From Owenia fusiformis (lineage: Eukaryota > Annelida > Polychaeta > Sabellida > Oweniidae): DNA of 64,000 nt. Of the stretch, positions 47,901-57,367 are shown piece by piece. The stretch's first letter is position 1, and every line of letters starts with the position of its first letter. Under the pieces are notes generated by a model that searched no databases, had not been told where the DNA came from, and saw only the letters and a list, made by a program, of their open reading frames with translations. A program made the translations under genes and the position numbers. The DNA lies in NCBI GenBank assembly GCA_903813345.2, contig CAIIXF020000005.1, positions 5,857,375-5,921,374 on the forward strand, in the 5' to 3' direction.

Positions 47901-50900
47901 TGACCAGTCAGAGGGTTTCATTTTACAGGTCACACGATAAGTAAGCTGAATACCCTCCAGATTCATGGAATTTTGAAATCAACAAGGATTCCAATTCCTC
48001 ATTCATGACTTTATGAACTCTGAAGGCCTTGTTGAAATGTTTTCCACTACCATCAATTGAACTGCATATATCAAAGATTCTAAAAGTATGTCCTCGAACC
48101 CTTAATCTCATATATTTTCCCACAGCACAAAGGGTATGGAATGTCCCCAATCTAATGAAAGCATAATGCAGTGCAACATTAAAGGATCAGGCAATATTAT
48201 AAACCTTTTTTCTGCCACTACATCAAAGTATGTCACCTATTATTATAATCTCATCAAAATATTTATTTGTGAATGACACCCTATCATTATTTCAGTTTTA
48301 ATGTATGTAGGAGACAGTTCCTAAACCTTAAAACAATGGTATTTTGCTGCATAATTTACTAGGATATGATTCTTTATGAACTAGCCCCCCCCCCACCCAA
48401 TCTACACAAATTCACAACAATCAAATCCTGTTTCTATAGAACCATCAAGAATTATTTCAAATTACTGATGACGTATACATTTATTCTGTCTGAAAATTGG
48501 TGGTTATTTGCTGCATTGTTGTAAAGTTATTAATCATTTTCAATGTATCCCCTACTTTTATCATGCGGGAGGGGTGGTGGAGGAGGGAGAGGGGTTATAA
48601 ATATTGAGGGGGGATAAAAAAAATCATAGAAAGTGTTAACTGATACTAGAATCATACCTTCTGTTGAAATTGTGATAATACTGGCTATACAATTGAAATT
48701 ATCTACTGTTAAGAAGGCTTGATCATTCAGTTAAATGCCACGCCCACTTTGGATTATTTAGAGGGGGTGGGTCATACAAAAAAAATTAAAAAATATTTTT
48801 GATTGAGATTCAATTATCATTCCAATTTTAATGCATGCAGGACATATATATGCAATTTTCTAAACCTTAAAACAATGCTATTTTTGCAGCATAACGTGCT
48901 AACATAGAATTTTTTCGGTAACTAGCCCCCCAAAATAGACATAAATTAGCAAATTTTGAAAATCGAATTCTATTTCCATAGCAACCATCATACCTATGGT
49001 CACCAATTTTTTACCAGTTATCAATGACATATATGTGCATATATTCTGAAAATATTTTGGTTATTCATTATGTTTTTGTAAAGTTATTAATTATTTTCTA
49101 TGTACCCCCTACTTTTGTTGTGCGGGGGGTATAAATATTGATTTTTTCCTAAACGCTGTAAAATTTTGCTTAATTATTACCAAATTGTGGTGAGAATTAC
49201 AAATTAGGATGTGACTAACATGATCTCCAAAATTCTACCTCCATACCGCAATTTAAGGGCTAGCCCATAACCTAATACTTTTGTTTTTGCAGGGAGCCAT
49301 GGGAGTGTTAAAAACTCCACAAATTGTGAATCTTGCAGGCCAGGATCATATCAAGATAAAACCAGTCAGAAAGAGTGTCAACTCTGTCCACAGGGACTCA
49401 CTTGCAAGTATGTATTTTGGCACCAGTTTTTTTATTTGTTACATCAAAGCTAGAATAAGATGGAGAAAGAGTGACAATGTTGCATTCAACATCCATCTCA
49501 TTTTATAAGGGATCAACACAACATCTATATTTTAAGTGATGCAAATTTGCATTCAACATCCACATTGGTTAACAAAATTTCATTCAACATCTGTGTTTTA
49601 AGAGGTGACAGAATTGCTTACCATCATTTTATGCTTTGAGGGACAACAATGACTGCAATGAACATCCATGTTTTAAGAGGTGACAAAACGTTCACTTTGG
49701 TTATACATTGTACCATGGCATTAGATTGTATTTAAGTGACATGTATTGTTTCTTTTCAGTATGACAAGCTGTAAACAGTGCTCTCCGTGTCCAGCTGGAG
49801 AGCAAGCAAAGGGCACAGGAAATGTCAACTGCACAGTATGTGCTATAGGTATGTGCAGTATATAGTACTATGCTTACTCTAAAAAGTGATTCATTGATGA
49901 TGATAGACTTATTTGATTCCTTTCTAAAGAAATGTAGATTATAATAACTCATTTTATCATATGATCTGTAAAATGAAGCCTTCTGATTGGTCAGTTCTTG
50001 TGCTGTACCAATCTGTATTGCTACTGAGATTGTCCCCATTGATCATCTCCGTCGCAATACAGAAAATATTGGTACGGAGGGGACATTCTCAGTAGCAATG
50101 CAGAGGATCGCACAATAAAAATGTTATAGAATGATTTGAAGTGCAATGCAGAATATATTCTGCTCTCGATATTCTGTATTGGATTCGACTTCATCTCGTT
50201 TCAATACGGAATTTTCTAGCAGAATATATCCTGTATTCCACTTCAAATCATTCAATAACTTACAGAATTAATCGTTGATGGAACTTTGGATAGACTGGAC
50301 ATTTGTCCATTGGTCCAAAAGGGGGGGGGGGGTCCTTTATTCTTACAAAAATATGATTTTTTACAAATTTTTAAAAGGTTTTTAACATTTATCTAAAGTT
50401 TAGGTCATGTTCTTCCAGGTTATTTTAAGGAATCTATAGGCACTGAACTATGCAAAGTCTGTCGGTCAGGATGGTACAATAAACAATACAAAAGTACATC
50501 ATGCAAAGAATGTCCCCGCAGATACTTTTGTCCAGTAAGATGAAAATAATATTACAGTAAAACCTGTCTAATCTGAATGCCACTGAGATTTACCAAATGT
50601 GTTCAGATTATCAGGTGTTCACATTTCAAGGTTTTCAATATGTGAGTCTAACCAAATAGGGACATAGAAAAGTGTTCACATTGAGAGGTGTTTGGATTTA
50701 CAGGTTTCTCTGTACATTTAACACAGCTATTGTAAATGCTATGTGTAATATGAAGTTGGGATAAGAACAGGGTGGGCCAAAAAACGCCACTTTTTTTCAA
50801 AATGCTATAACTTTTTTAATTTATTAAATTGTTCTTTGTATTCGTTGCAGTGTCCTCAATGTGATCCCCAGCCTTGTCCCCCAAGGGATATATGTCCCGC

Positions 50901-51450
50901 GGGTAGTAGTAGGGCAAAAACATGTGATGCCCCATGGTACATTGCTCAAAGAGATGACTGTGTGATGTCAGAAGAATTTATTGCTCTCATAGCAGGCTGT
51001 AGCGCAGGTATTTAGAGCTTAATGTATATTGCAATTTATAATGATGTCCTTGTACAATTTACGTATAATTTTGTGTTTATAGATGATATACATTATATTC
51101 AAAGTAACATACCCAGATAGCTATATCACTGACATGAACATATTTGAAGTATGTATGTTATTTTCAACAGTTGAATAGTGTACTTACATTATCAATCTCT
51201 CATTTTGGATTTTATTGACTTAACATTTTCAATCTCTCATTTTGGGTCTTATCCTTATAAATAGGATAGAATGTACAGATCAACAAAGTCATTCTTTTTA
51301 ATTTGTATTCCAGTTGTAATAATTGCATTGATAGCAGGGTCTGTCTCCCTGTACTACAGCAGACGGTCACGTCAGTACCAAGGGATACCCACAGAAGACA
51401 GTGCTCCCCTAGTTAGAACCAGGAGTGGACCGATCTATTCAGGATTATAA
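32921..51450 (+). CDS. Cysteine-rich (GCC2/GCC3, TNFR-like repeats) single-pass receptor-like protein
   Basis: Unknown function; a type I surface protein. Exons: 32921-32939 (inferred), 33943-34065, 34458-34590, 39069-39170, 39638-39684, 39942-40056, 40333-40479, 41054-41124, 49293-49407, 49760-49848, 50419-50534, 50851-51007, 51314-51450; all phases agree, 456 residues. The first two exons join to [19 protein letters not shown], a good signal peptide; the six-codon first exon is the least certain part. The ectodomain (about 25-400) is serial CxxCxxGxYxN...CxxCxxGxYC modules, the pattern of ephrin-receptor-like GCC2/GCC3 repeats, with several N-glycosylation sequons. [20 protein letters not shown] (about 400-420) starts the membrane helix, followed by a basic stop (SRRSR) and a tail of about 30 residues. 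No kinase or death domain follows. Other module names (TNFR-like, EGF-like) are possible. Confidence 0.82.
33374..33400. other. Short perfect hairpin
   Basis: aacagactgact and its complement agtcagtctgtt are separated by three bases, in the first long intron of the receptor gene. Function unknown; could be a transposon footprint. Confidence 0.5.
35285..36125. mobile_element. Longer member of the ttaaaggccc MITE family
   Basis: The right end ggtttaaactttacatgggg then cctttaaa matches the 14815-15196 copy, as do tttgataacattggg and the fatty block tttcccgccatttttcaa inside. The left end is diverged (ttaaagtccccgtctaaaga). It lies in intron 3 of the receptor gene, upstream of the Ig+MAM gene's 3' end. 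Confidence 0.55.
36706..37752 (-). CDS. Ig-like + MAM domain cell-surface protein
   Basis: Probable adhesion or recognition protein of 348 residues in one coding exon. The chosen Met gives a signal peptide ([20 protein letters not shown]). An acceptor-like tttaacag about 45 bases upstream suggests a 5' UTR exon, so the longer open frame upstream is not used. Residues about 30-125 look like a V-type Ig domain: Cys45 in WIPCEY and Cys106 in [10 protein letters not shown]. Residues 128-295 are a MAM domain: it opens with [14 protein letters not shown], has [13 protein letters not shown] then GSFIYLEAD, and closes with [10 protein letters not shown]. The C-terminus (about 330-348, [17 protein letters not shown]) is hydrophobic with no cytoplasmic tail, which fits a GPI-anchor signal. 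Several NxS/T sequons occur in the Ig part. The gene lies antiparallel in intron 3 of the cysteine-rich receptor gene. Confidence 0.83.
   Translation of the reverse strand: MAEFLQWFILALACLRIKHAMGLEMDDAEMESIHVMYNTHAWIPCEYSVNSTILHDNATIESTVRVYTHKTHFSFVDVVANEKFYFNETGLMIHHVKLDDVTQYACEVKRGNITLMRKVTHVEVFLVKCTFNEDFCDFENIGSEKWLRRSTPTPTDNTGPDEHQLTNGDMMTPRGSFIYLEADNVSFSQELILRSTNLTLEARCMELKLKYSFFMYGATMGSLAVYGISDDGKKYVIDEQIGDHGQMWHTKMTKFPPGRAPRSFDFIAKRGLGVESDIALDDIEIVAASKMETHKECDLIVEAEMTGGMTMEMTTADPNGNNPGGVSIPAISSITLSLITTTAITLIW
42741..43084. mobile_element. Double-hairpin MITE, copy in left palindrome arm
   Basis: Two adjacent inverted repeats. The first runs from ttatcgtgtg to cacacgataa and includes the pair attgctacttagattgt / acaatctcagtagcaat. 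The second runs from gttatagaatgatttgaggt to its complement near 43080 (caaatcattcaataac). The mirror copy is 47597-47940 and a diverged copy is at 49955-50264. No coding capacity. Confidence 0.7.
43597..43735. repeat. GTACC/GGTAC-rich cluster
   Basis: About ten occurrences of the palindrome-prone words ggtacc, gtaccgtac, agtacc and atggtacc fall in about 140 bp (taccgtacagtaccattcta, atggtaccgtacaatactat). The cluster can fold on itself. The mirror copy is at about 46946-47084. Function unknown. Confidence 0.65.
44779..45908. repeat. Palindrome spacer made of two more copies of the about 560-bp subunit
   Basis: The spacer is not unique DNA. It carries the subunit landmarks cccctacttttgtcacgcgg (about 45267) and cccctacttttgtcatgcgg (about 45832), 565 bp apart, in the same orientation as the outer end of the right arm. 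It also shares ccatagcaaccatcatacct and ccacgcccactt with the arms. The copies are visibly more diverged than the two arms are from each other. Confidence 0.75.
45909..49274 (-). repeat. Right arm of the giant intronic palindrome
   Basis: Inverse complement of 41408-44778, near-identical wherever compared; one substitution seen was tattatattgtagc against tattttattgtagc. Its outer edge is 18 bp from the next receptor exon (49293). Its outer 1.1 kb is two direct subunits marked by cccctacttttatcatgcgg (about 48548) and cccctacttttgttgtgcgg (about 49106). Confidence 0.95.
47597..47940. mobile_element. Double-hairpin MITE, copy in right palindrome arm
   Basis: Inverse image of 42741-43084, carried there by the palindrome duplication rather than by separate insertion, since the two copies sit at mirror positions. 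Confidence 0.7.
49955..50264. mobile_element. Double-hairpin MITE, independent diverged copy
   Basis: Matches the palindrome copies along its length (ctgtaaaatgaagccttctg, gaatgatttgaagtgcaatg, caaatcattcaataacttac) with many substitutions. It lies in the intron after the exon ending at 49848 and shows that the family moves on its own. Confidence 0.7.
50555..50712. mobile_element. Pogo/Tigger-like MITE, 158 bp
   Basis: cagtaaaacctgtctaatct at the left is inverted at the right (gtttggatttacaggtttct), with TA on both sides. Lies in the intron after exon 50419-50534 of the receptor gene. Confidence 0.65.
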
Positions 51451-51467
51451 ATGTACTGTTTTGTGCG

Positions 51468-51770
51468 TTTTTGTGGGAATAGCAATGCAATGCATGCATT
51501 CCTATTTTATACATTTAGTCAAAACCAGGAATTCACAGATACATTTAGGACAATAAATTCTGTGATAACAATTCATAGATAACAATGCAACGCTTGCATT
51601 CACGATTATATACATTTAGTCAAAACCAGGAATTTACAGATACATTTAGAACTATAAATGTACATCTGTCATGTCTGTATATTACTCAAGGAATTCAATA
51701 CCAATGCAACGCATGTATTCATATTATACAATTGGTCAAAATCAGGACACATATCTTTATAAACATTGCA
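51468..51770 (+). repeat. Three degenerate about 120-bp repeats in the 3' UTR
   Basis: The words gcaatgcaatgcatgcattc, tacatttagtcaaaaccagg and gaattcacagatacatttag recur at about 51480, 51580 and 51700 in the same order, with increasing divergence. Confidence 0.6.
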
Positions 51771-53624
51771 GATGCACCAATATGTATACAGTACATTCCC
51801 TTTTCTACCCTGACATAAGATACTTTGATAATTTCACAAATTAATTAATTCAAGATATTTTTATTATTTCTATTTTGTAACAATCCTTGTTTTTACAAAT
51901 GCCATGAGATGTTACCAAAGGAAGTATATTTAACGTACAAATGTATGTAAACGTTATGCATTGGAAGGTTTTTAGAAACAGTGTTTAAACCTAGGGAAAT
52001 ATGTGTGTGTATATCTATCAAGCAACCATAACCATTTCTCAAGGAGCTGGACTGGGATGGATATTTTCTCTGTATATCCATGATCTTAGAGATAGATTAA
52101 CAGATACAGAGAATATCCATCTCACTTCATAGATACAGTGAATATTCTCATATGTTATGAACTGGAACCTCAGTTTATATGGATGCATCTACTTCTGATG
52201 TATATTGTAAGTGTACTCGTATACATCATATGAAAACAACACTTTGATGTAATCTCAGTGTATGTCATTTTGTTGATCAGAATCTTTTGTTTACATGTGC
52301 AATTTTAGTTTAGATAAATAATGGTAAAAACCTATAAATTATAGATACCATTGTTTGCAAATGACTGAATGAATATGTATATTATTAGATGTACATGGTT
52401 CTGATGTGATGTTTATTTGGTAAAGAATAGCTGTTTAAATTTATTTATATTAGATTTAGTTTTAAAAAATCTAGATAACTGTCTAATTAAACTGTTCAAT
52501 TATATATCTGCTTTAAATATAATAGGCTCATTAGCAGTTAGCGGATTATTGATGTAGATGTTATATTGATCATCACCTTTGTATTGGTTTTTATTTTATA
52601 ATAATGCTGTAATTTATGTAATCCAGAGTCCCTTTCCAAGAGGCATACTTCTTGATGGCACAACCATTTGTCAAGTTTAAAATTAATTTTGTGTAACCTA
52701 TGTTCAAGGGCCATGTACAGAATAGAGAGGCTGCCCAGATATTCTAGTAAATGATGCCTGTAAAGTTTCCTATATTTGGGCTTTTGGATAATTAGTCAAC
52801 ACCTCTATTCGAAACAAATTTTCAAAATGGCTATTTTTGGTCTCAGCCCCGAGTTGAAATTTTTTCTAACATGGTTACACTATTCAAATTGGATGAAACT
52901 ATGTTTTTTAAAGGATCCCTATCCATTGGGACATCTTAAAAGAATGAACATTTTTAGTTGGGATTGACAGTTCTTGAATTAAAATTTTCTTGTTTCAATC
53001 ATTATCATTATTTTTAACTGCTAAAGTCATAGCAAATGGGGCAGTAATAAGTTCATACTGTATATATAATCACATCTTGATTCTCAAGGTTTCCATTGCT
53101 CCAACTGTTATGACCACATTGGAATTCGAAGATGATATAATGAGACAATATTAAATGCACTTTGAATGTGATAAACGCACAGATTTCAACAGATTATTAT
53201 TTATTATTTATCCACAATAACAACAGTACAATAATATGTATATATTTGATTCTATGCAAAGCCATTTCTTGCGATGTTAATACTGTAAAGTGGGTTAATG
53301 TGGTGTCACTAATTTGGCATTTTTGTAAGTTAAGAAAGTTTAACATTTAGTTGAAATATATTTTGTATGTTAATAACTTGAACTTTATAGATATCACAGT
53401 TTGGTATTACAGTAAATGATACCTGGAAATAGATATAAAATGTGTATAGTAGGACAAAAAGATAACTTGAGATTGCTTGACATTAGCATGGGACAAAATA
53501 ATCATTTTGAATTTCACACACACATTCCTGTTCATGAATGTACATGTATATACATTAATATCAAAATGTTCATTTTTCTATAATCACATTGAAGTGATAA
53601 ATATTGTTAAGCCATAACTCTTGT

Positions 53625-53755
53625 AGAGTAAATCCCCCCAGCCAAATTTTTCCCAAATCATGCAGTTTCTGACCATTTTGATCACTGATCAAGTGATGAT
53701 GGGCCAATATTGTCAAAACTGAACACCAATAACAAAAGCTGGCTACAGGCCTGAC
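53625..53755. repeat. Second copy of the SINE-like fragment
   Basis: Shares the atcatgcag...tcaagtgat...ggccaa word order with 1855-2010 and ends in aaagctggctacaggcctga. It lies in the receptor gene's 3' UTR. Confidence 0.4.
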
Positions 53756-54102
53756 CATTTTCTGTCACCAGCGCTGGATGTTCAGCATCAGTAACAGTGT
53801 TCAGCATCTGTAATGATTTATTACATTTTGATTATTTGAATTGCTATTTACATGGGTACGACCATTTTGTATCATTTGTTATGTTAATGTAGTGATGATA
53901 TATTTCTCACTGATTGTTTAAAATAAGTACATGCGCATCTGTCTCTGACAGGTTGTATTAATAGCCTTGGTTTTAAAACATAGAGATTGTACATTTTATA
54001 ATCTGTATACTACTGTTTTAAGTTTTTCTTGATGCACGTCATTGTATCTGTACATGTTTTTGAAATATGTATGCAGTATAATATAAACTTAATGAAATGA
54101 CA

Positions 54103-54108
54103 AATAAA
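54103..54108 (+). terminator. Poly(A) signal AATAAA
   Basis: Canonical hexamer with a downstream GT-rich element, placed at the end of the receptor gene's 3' UTR. Confidence 0.5.
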
Positions 54109-56254
54109 AAATGTGTTATTTTAAGTAATTTTGTCTTTGTTTGTTTCTATTTGATGGTTGTACTTGATTGAGTTGTATACCAGCTCTGCAATTTGAGATA
54201 GCTTAACGTTTGCACGAGAGAATGTTTAGGGTGGTGTTTAGAATTTATTGAGGTAAGAAATATGTGTGTGGCCAGCGCTGATATTTTTCAACTTTTGAAG
54301 TACGAGTATAACTTGTTTTTTCTATTGAAGGCTCCCAAGACCAGAACGTAGAGATGGCCAAGACCAGAACGTAGAGATGGCCAGATAGTAGAGATAGTCT
54401 TGGTACTTGATCAATTTTATGAATGTAGTACATGCCATCCAATAACCTGTAAAACGCAAAAGTGGATTATCTTAGAATTTTGGGGGAAAAATGAGAAAAC
54501 AGAAGTTCCTTTTTAAATGGGAGATTTCTTTGAAGAAAATAGGAGAAATAAAACAGAATATATCTATACGAAATATAAAAAATAGCATGGGTATGTGGCT
54601 GAGTAAACAAAGATGTTTTGTTGTTTGAATACAAAATAAGAAGATGATACAAATAAACATTCCCAGGGTATCTCTAAATATAAACCTGTGACTCATAATC
54701 AGGTGTTTTTGGTAATGCAAACAAATGCCTGTTTATGTTTTATAATATATCTTTTGACACATGAAATTTTGAAGAATAACTATTCTACACAAAGGAAACT
54801 TTTGGCCATTTTCTCAATATGACTGCATAAATAAAAAATCATAGAATGGTCTTTTTTCCATATAGCTTTGAAATCTTGTTAAAGTCTCTGTGTGTAATTT
54901 TCTATCAAAACAACTTTGATTTGCACTGTTATTTACCTTTATTCAAATTCTAATGATTTTCTTGTCTAAAAAAGGCTGGGCTAAATCCCCATTGACACAA
55001 TGCTGAAAAACCTTCAAAAGTTCATTTACTCTCACAAGGATCACAATTTTAATGTGAAATCACAATCCACATGTCAATAAGATAATATAGTTTCATTCCA
55101 ATGATGTTTTAAGTTGACCCAAATGGAATTACTTCTTAAATCAAAAAATTAAGTGACTCTGGCAATCCATTTACATGTATTCTAGCACTACCCTAGCCCT
55201 ACCAATACCCATGATGCCATCTATTTTCCATTTATATGGGAAAAGGTCAATTAAAGAATAATGATATTACATAAAAGACACAAAGCTCAGAATCTGGATT
55301 TGTAGTAACCATGGTTTGTGTTGCCTGGTCTGTTCACTAGCGTCAGTTGATCACAGTTCTTTTTCCATGTGTGCTTTCTTGTTTTTAGCCAAATATTGTT
55401 TGAGGTCAAATAGAATATATTGCCATTACTTTAAGATAGGTACGGTCTGACATACTACAACATGTATTTTTAATATTTTTCTGTGTACATGGAGCCTTTA
55501 TTATATGAATTTAGAGTTTTAGCAAACCAATTTATTTGGCAGGCATGCAAGTAATACGGTTCATACTGACATTTTTACCCTTCCTGGTATGTAGCAAAAC
55601 AACTTTTAATATATTGCATGCATTTTGATTTCTATTCTGAAGAGATGAATAGAGTATAAACATTCCATGTGTTCATCAGATCATTCTGTCCTCTGAGTGA
55701 TAAAAATTAAACACATTGATAAATAATGAATTAAAGGTGTAGCCTATAGATGTGGATATTTACAGATAAGAATTTTAGCATTTGACTTCAAAATGGCCGT
55801 CAGGAAGTAGGTATCTTTTTTCTACCGCATCTTTACAGGGTGTCTATGAAAAAAGTATACCCAACTTCAAAGGAAGATTTCTAGAATCCTGAACAATATT
55901 TCTGAAATATATTCATTATATTTTTACATAATAGTAAGGCAACTTAAGTTTAAAGAACATATTAATAAAGCAATCCATAGATTTCCTCAATTGATGTGTA
56001 TTCTAATTCTAATGTAATAAATGATTCAGATTCAGGCTTCTTTAATCCTTATAAAATTTAATAAAAGAGTAACCTTCATTTCTTTTTATATATATTTTTT
56101 ATTTTCAATAATTTCAAGCTGTTTTACATAGTCTACTTATATAAAATAAGTTTGATAAAAAATAATATTACACCCAATAATATTTATTGAACATCATTAT
56201 TTATACCCTTTCTCTTGAGTATAGTATTGAGATTCCCCTTTGCATTGGTTCATG

Positions 56255-56600
56255 TGGCTAACTTTGAATGTGGTTAGCTAGCGACTAACTTTGAATGTGG
56301 TTAGGTGTACATGCGACTAACTTTGAATGTGGTTAGCTATACAACTAACTTTTAATGTGGTTAGCTGTATATGTAGCTGGCTCATATGTAACTAGCTGTA
56401 CATGTGGCTAGATGTACAAGTGGCAAGTGTACAAGCTGTACACAATATGGTAAGCTCCATATGTGGTGAGCTGTATATGTGGAGCAGCTGTATATGTGAC
56501 TAACTGTACATGTGGCTATAGCTGTTTATGTTAAAAGCTGCATATGTAACTAGCTGTGGATGTGGCAAGCTGTATATGTGGCAAGATCTACAAATGATCA
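56255..56600. repeat. Minisatellite grading into a degenerate about 20-bp array
   Basis: Four copies of actaactttgaatgtggtta spaced 27-31 bp, followed by shorter decayed units around words such as agctgtacatgtggctag and agctgtatatgtggcaag. Confidence 0.75.
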
Positions 56601-56652
56601 ACTCAATATAATGAAAATGTGGTACCAAGAGGTGATTGAAAATAAAGAAATA

Positions 56653-56829
56653 AGGCATTAACATGCGAAATGTCACCACCTGCTATTTGTTACAGATGCT
56701 GAATGCTGTACACCACTATATCAAAAAAGTTAGAGACTATAACAATATGTCACCATTTATGGTGATGACAATATGTCACCATTTACGGTGGTGACAATAA
56801 CAATACGTCACCATTTATGGTGATGACAT
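56653..56829 (+). repeat. TGTCACCAC hairpin family, copy 4 with triplicated hairpin
   Basis: After the usual first part, the terminal hairpin occurs three times in tandem: gtcaccatttatggtgatga, gtcaccatttacggtggtga, gtcaccatttatggtgatga. Confidence 0.7.
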
Positions 56830-57085
56830 AATTATGACAATTTTTAAAATTTTGTGAGAATACTTCGCTGAATGTTGATTTAATATTCCTTACCCTATTT
56901 TATAAACTTAGCTACAGTAACAGCCAGATGGCTAGCGGTTTGTTAAAGTTTACTGATGCAATACAATACTAACTTATATGGCTTATATTACATGTAGGCA
57001 AATAGTGTGAGCTAAAAGTAAACAAAATCACAACACAGTCACCTTAGTGTTTATGCATAAAAAACTATTGTAGAATGTATATGTT

Positions 57086-57217
57086 AAGGCATTAATAATG
57101 TAGCATGCAAAATGTCACCACCTGCCATTTGTTACAGACACTGAACAGCAGCCACCAAACACCATCCAAAAACAGATGGAGACCATAACAATATGTCACC
57201 ACTTGTGGAGGTGACAT
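57086..57217 (+). repeat. TGTCACCAC hairpin family, copy 5
   Basis: Full-length copy ending tgtcaccacttgtggaggtg then acat; about 150 bp past the stop codon of the HEXD-like gene, so it may lie in that gene's 3' UTR in antisense orientation. Confidence 0.7.
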
Positions 57218-57367
57218 AAAATGTCAATAATGTATTTCCTGACAATTCAAGAGCCCTTATATTACTTTTCATATAAGGAGATACTCTACAAAGTATACAA
57301 GATACAAAAATACAACTCAAGTTTACACAGACTGTTTGCGTATTTCAATCTACATGGTAGATATTTT

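Larger units (their letters stand above)
51451..54125 (+). other. 3' UTR of the cysteine-rich receptor gene
   Basis: From the stop codon to a canonical AATAAA at 54103-54108, followed by a GT/T-rich stretch (ttttgtctttgtttgtttct) that fits a cleavage signal. About 2.7 kb, AT-rich, without long open frames. The extent is inferred from the poly(A) signal; earlier signals could also be used. Confidence 0.55.
54126..57367. other. Region between convergent genes
   Basis: Lies between the receptor gene's 3' end and the HEXD-like stop codon. AT-rich, no credible exons. It holds a minisatellite (56255-56600), two copies of the TGTCACCAC hairpin family, a 22-bp tandem duplication near 54338 (agaccagaacgtagagatgg) and a lone mariner-like end (cagggtgtctatgaaaaaag) near 55838. 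Confidence 0.6.
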
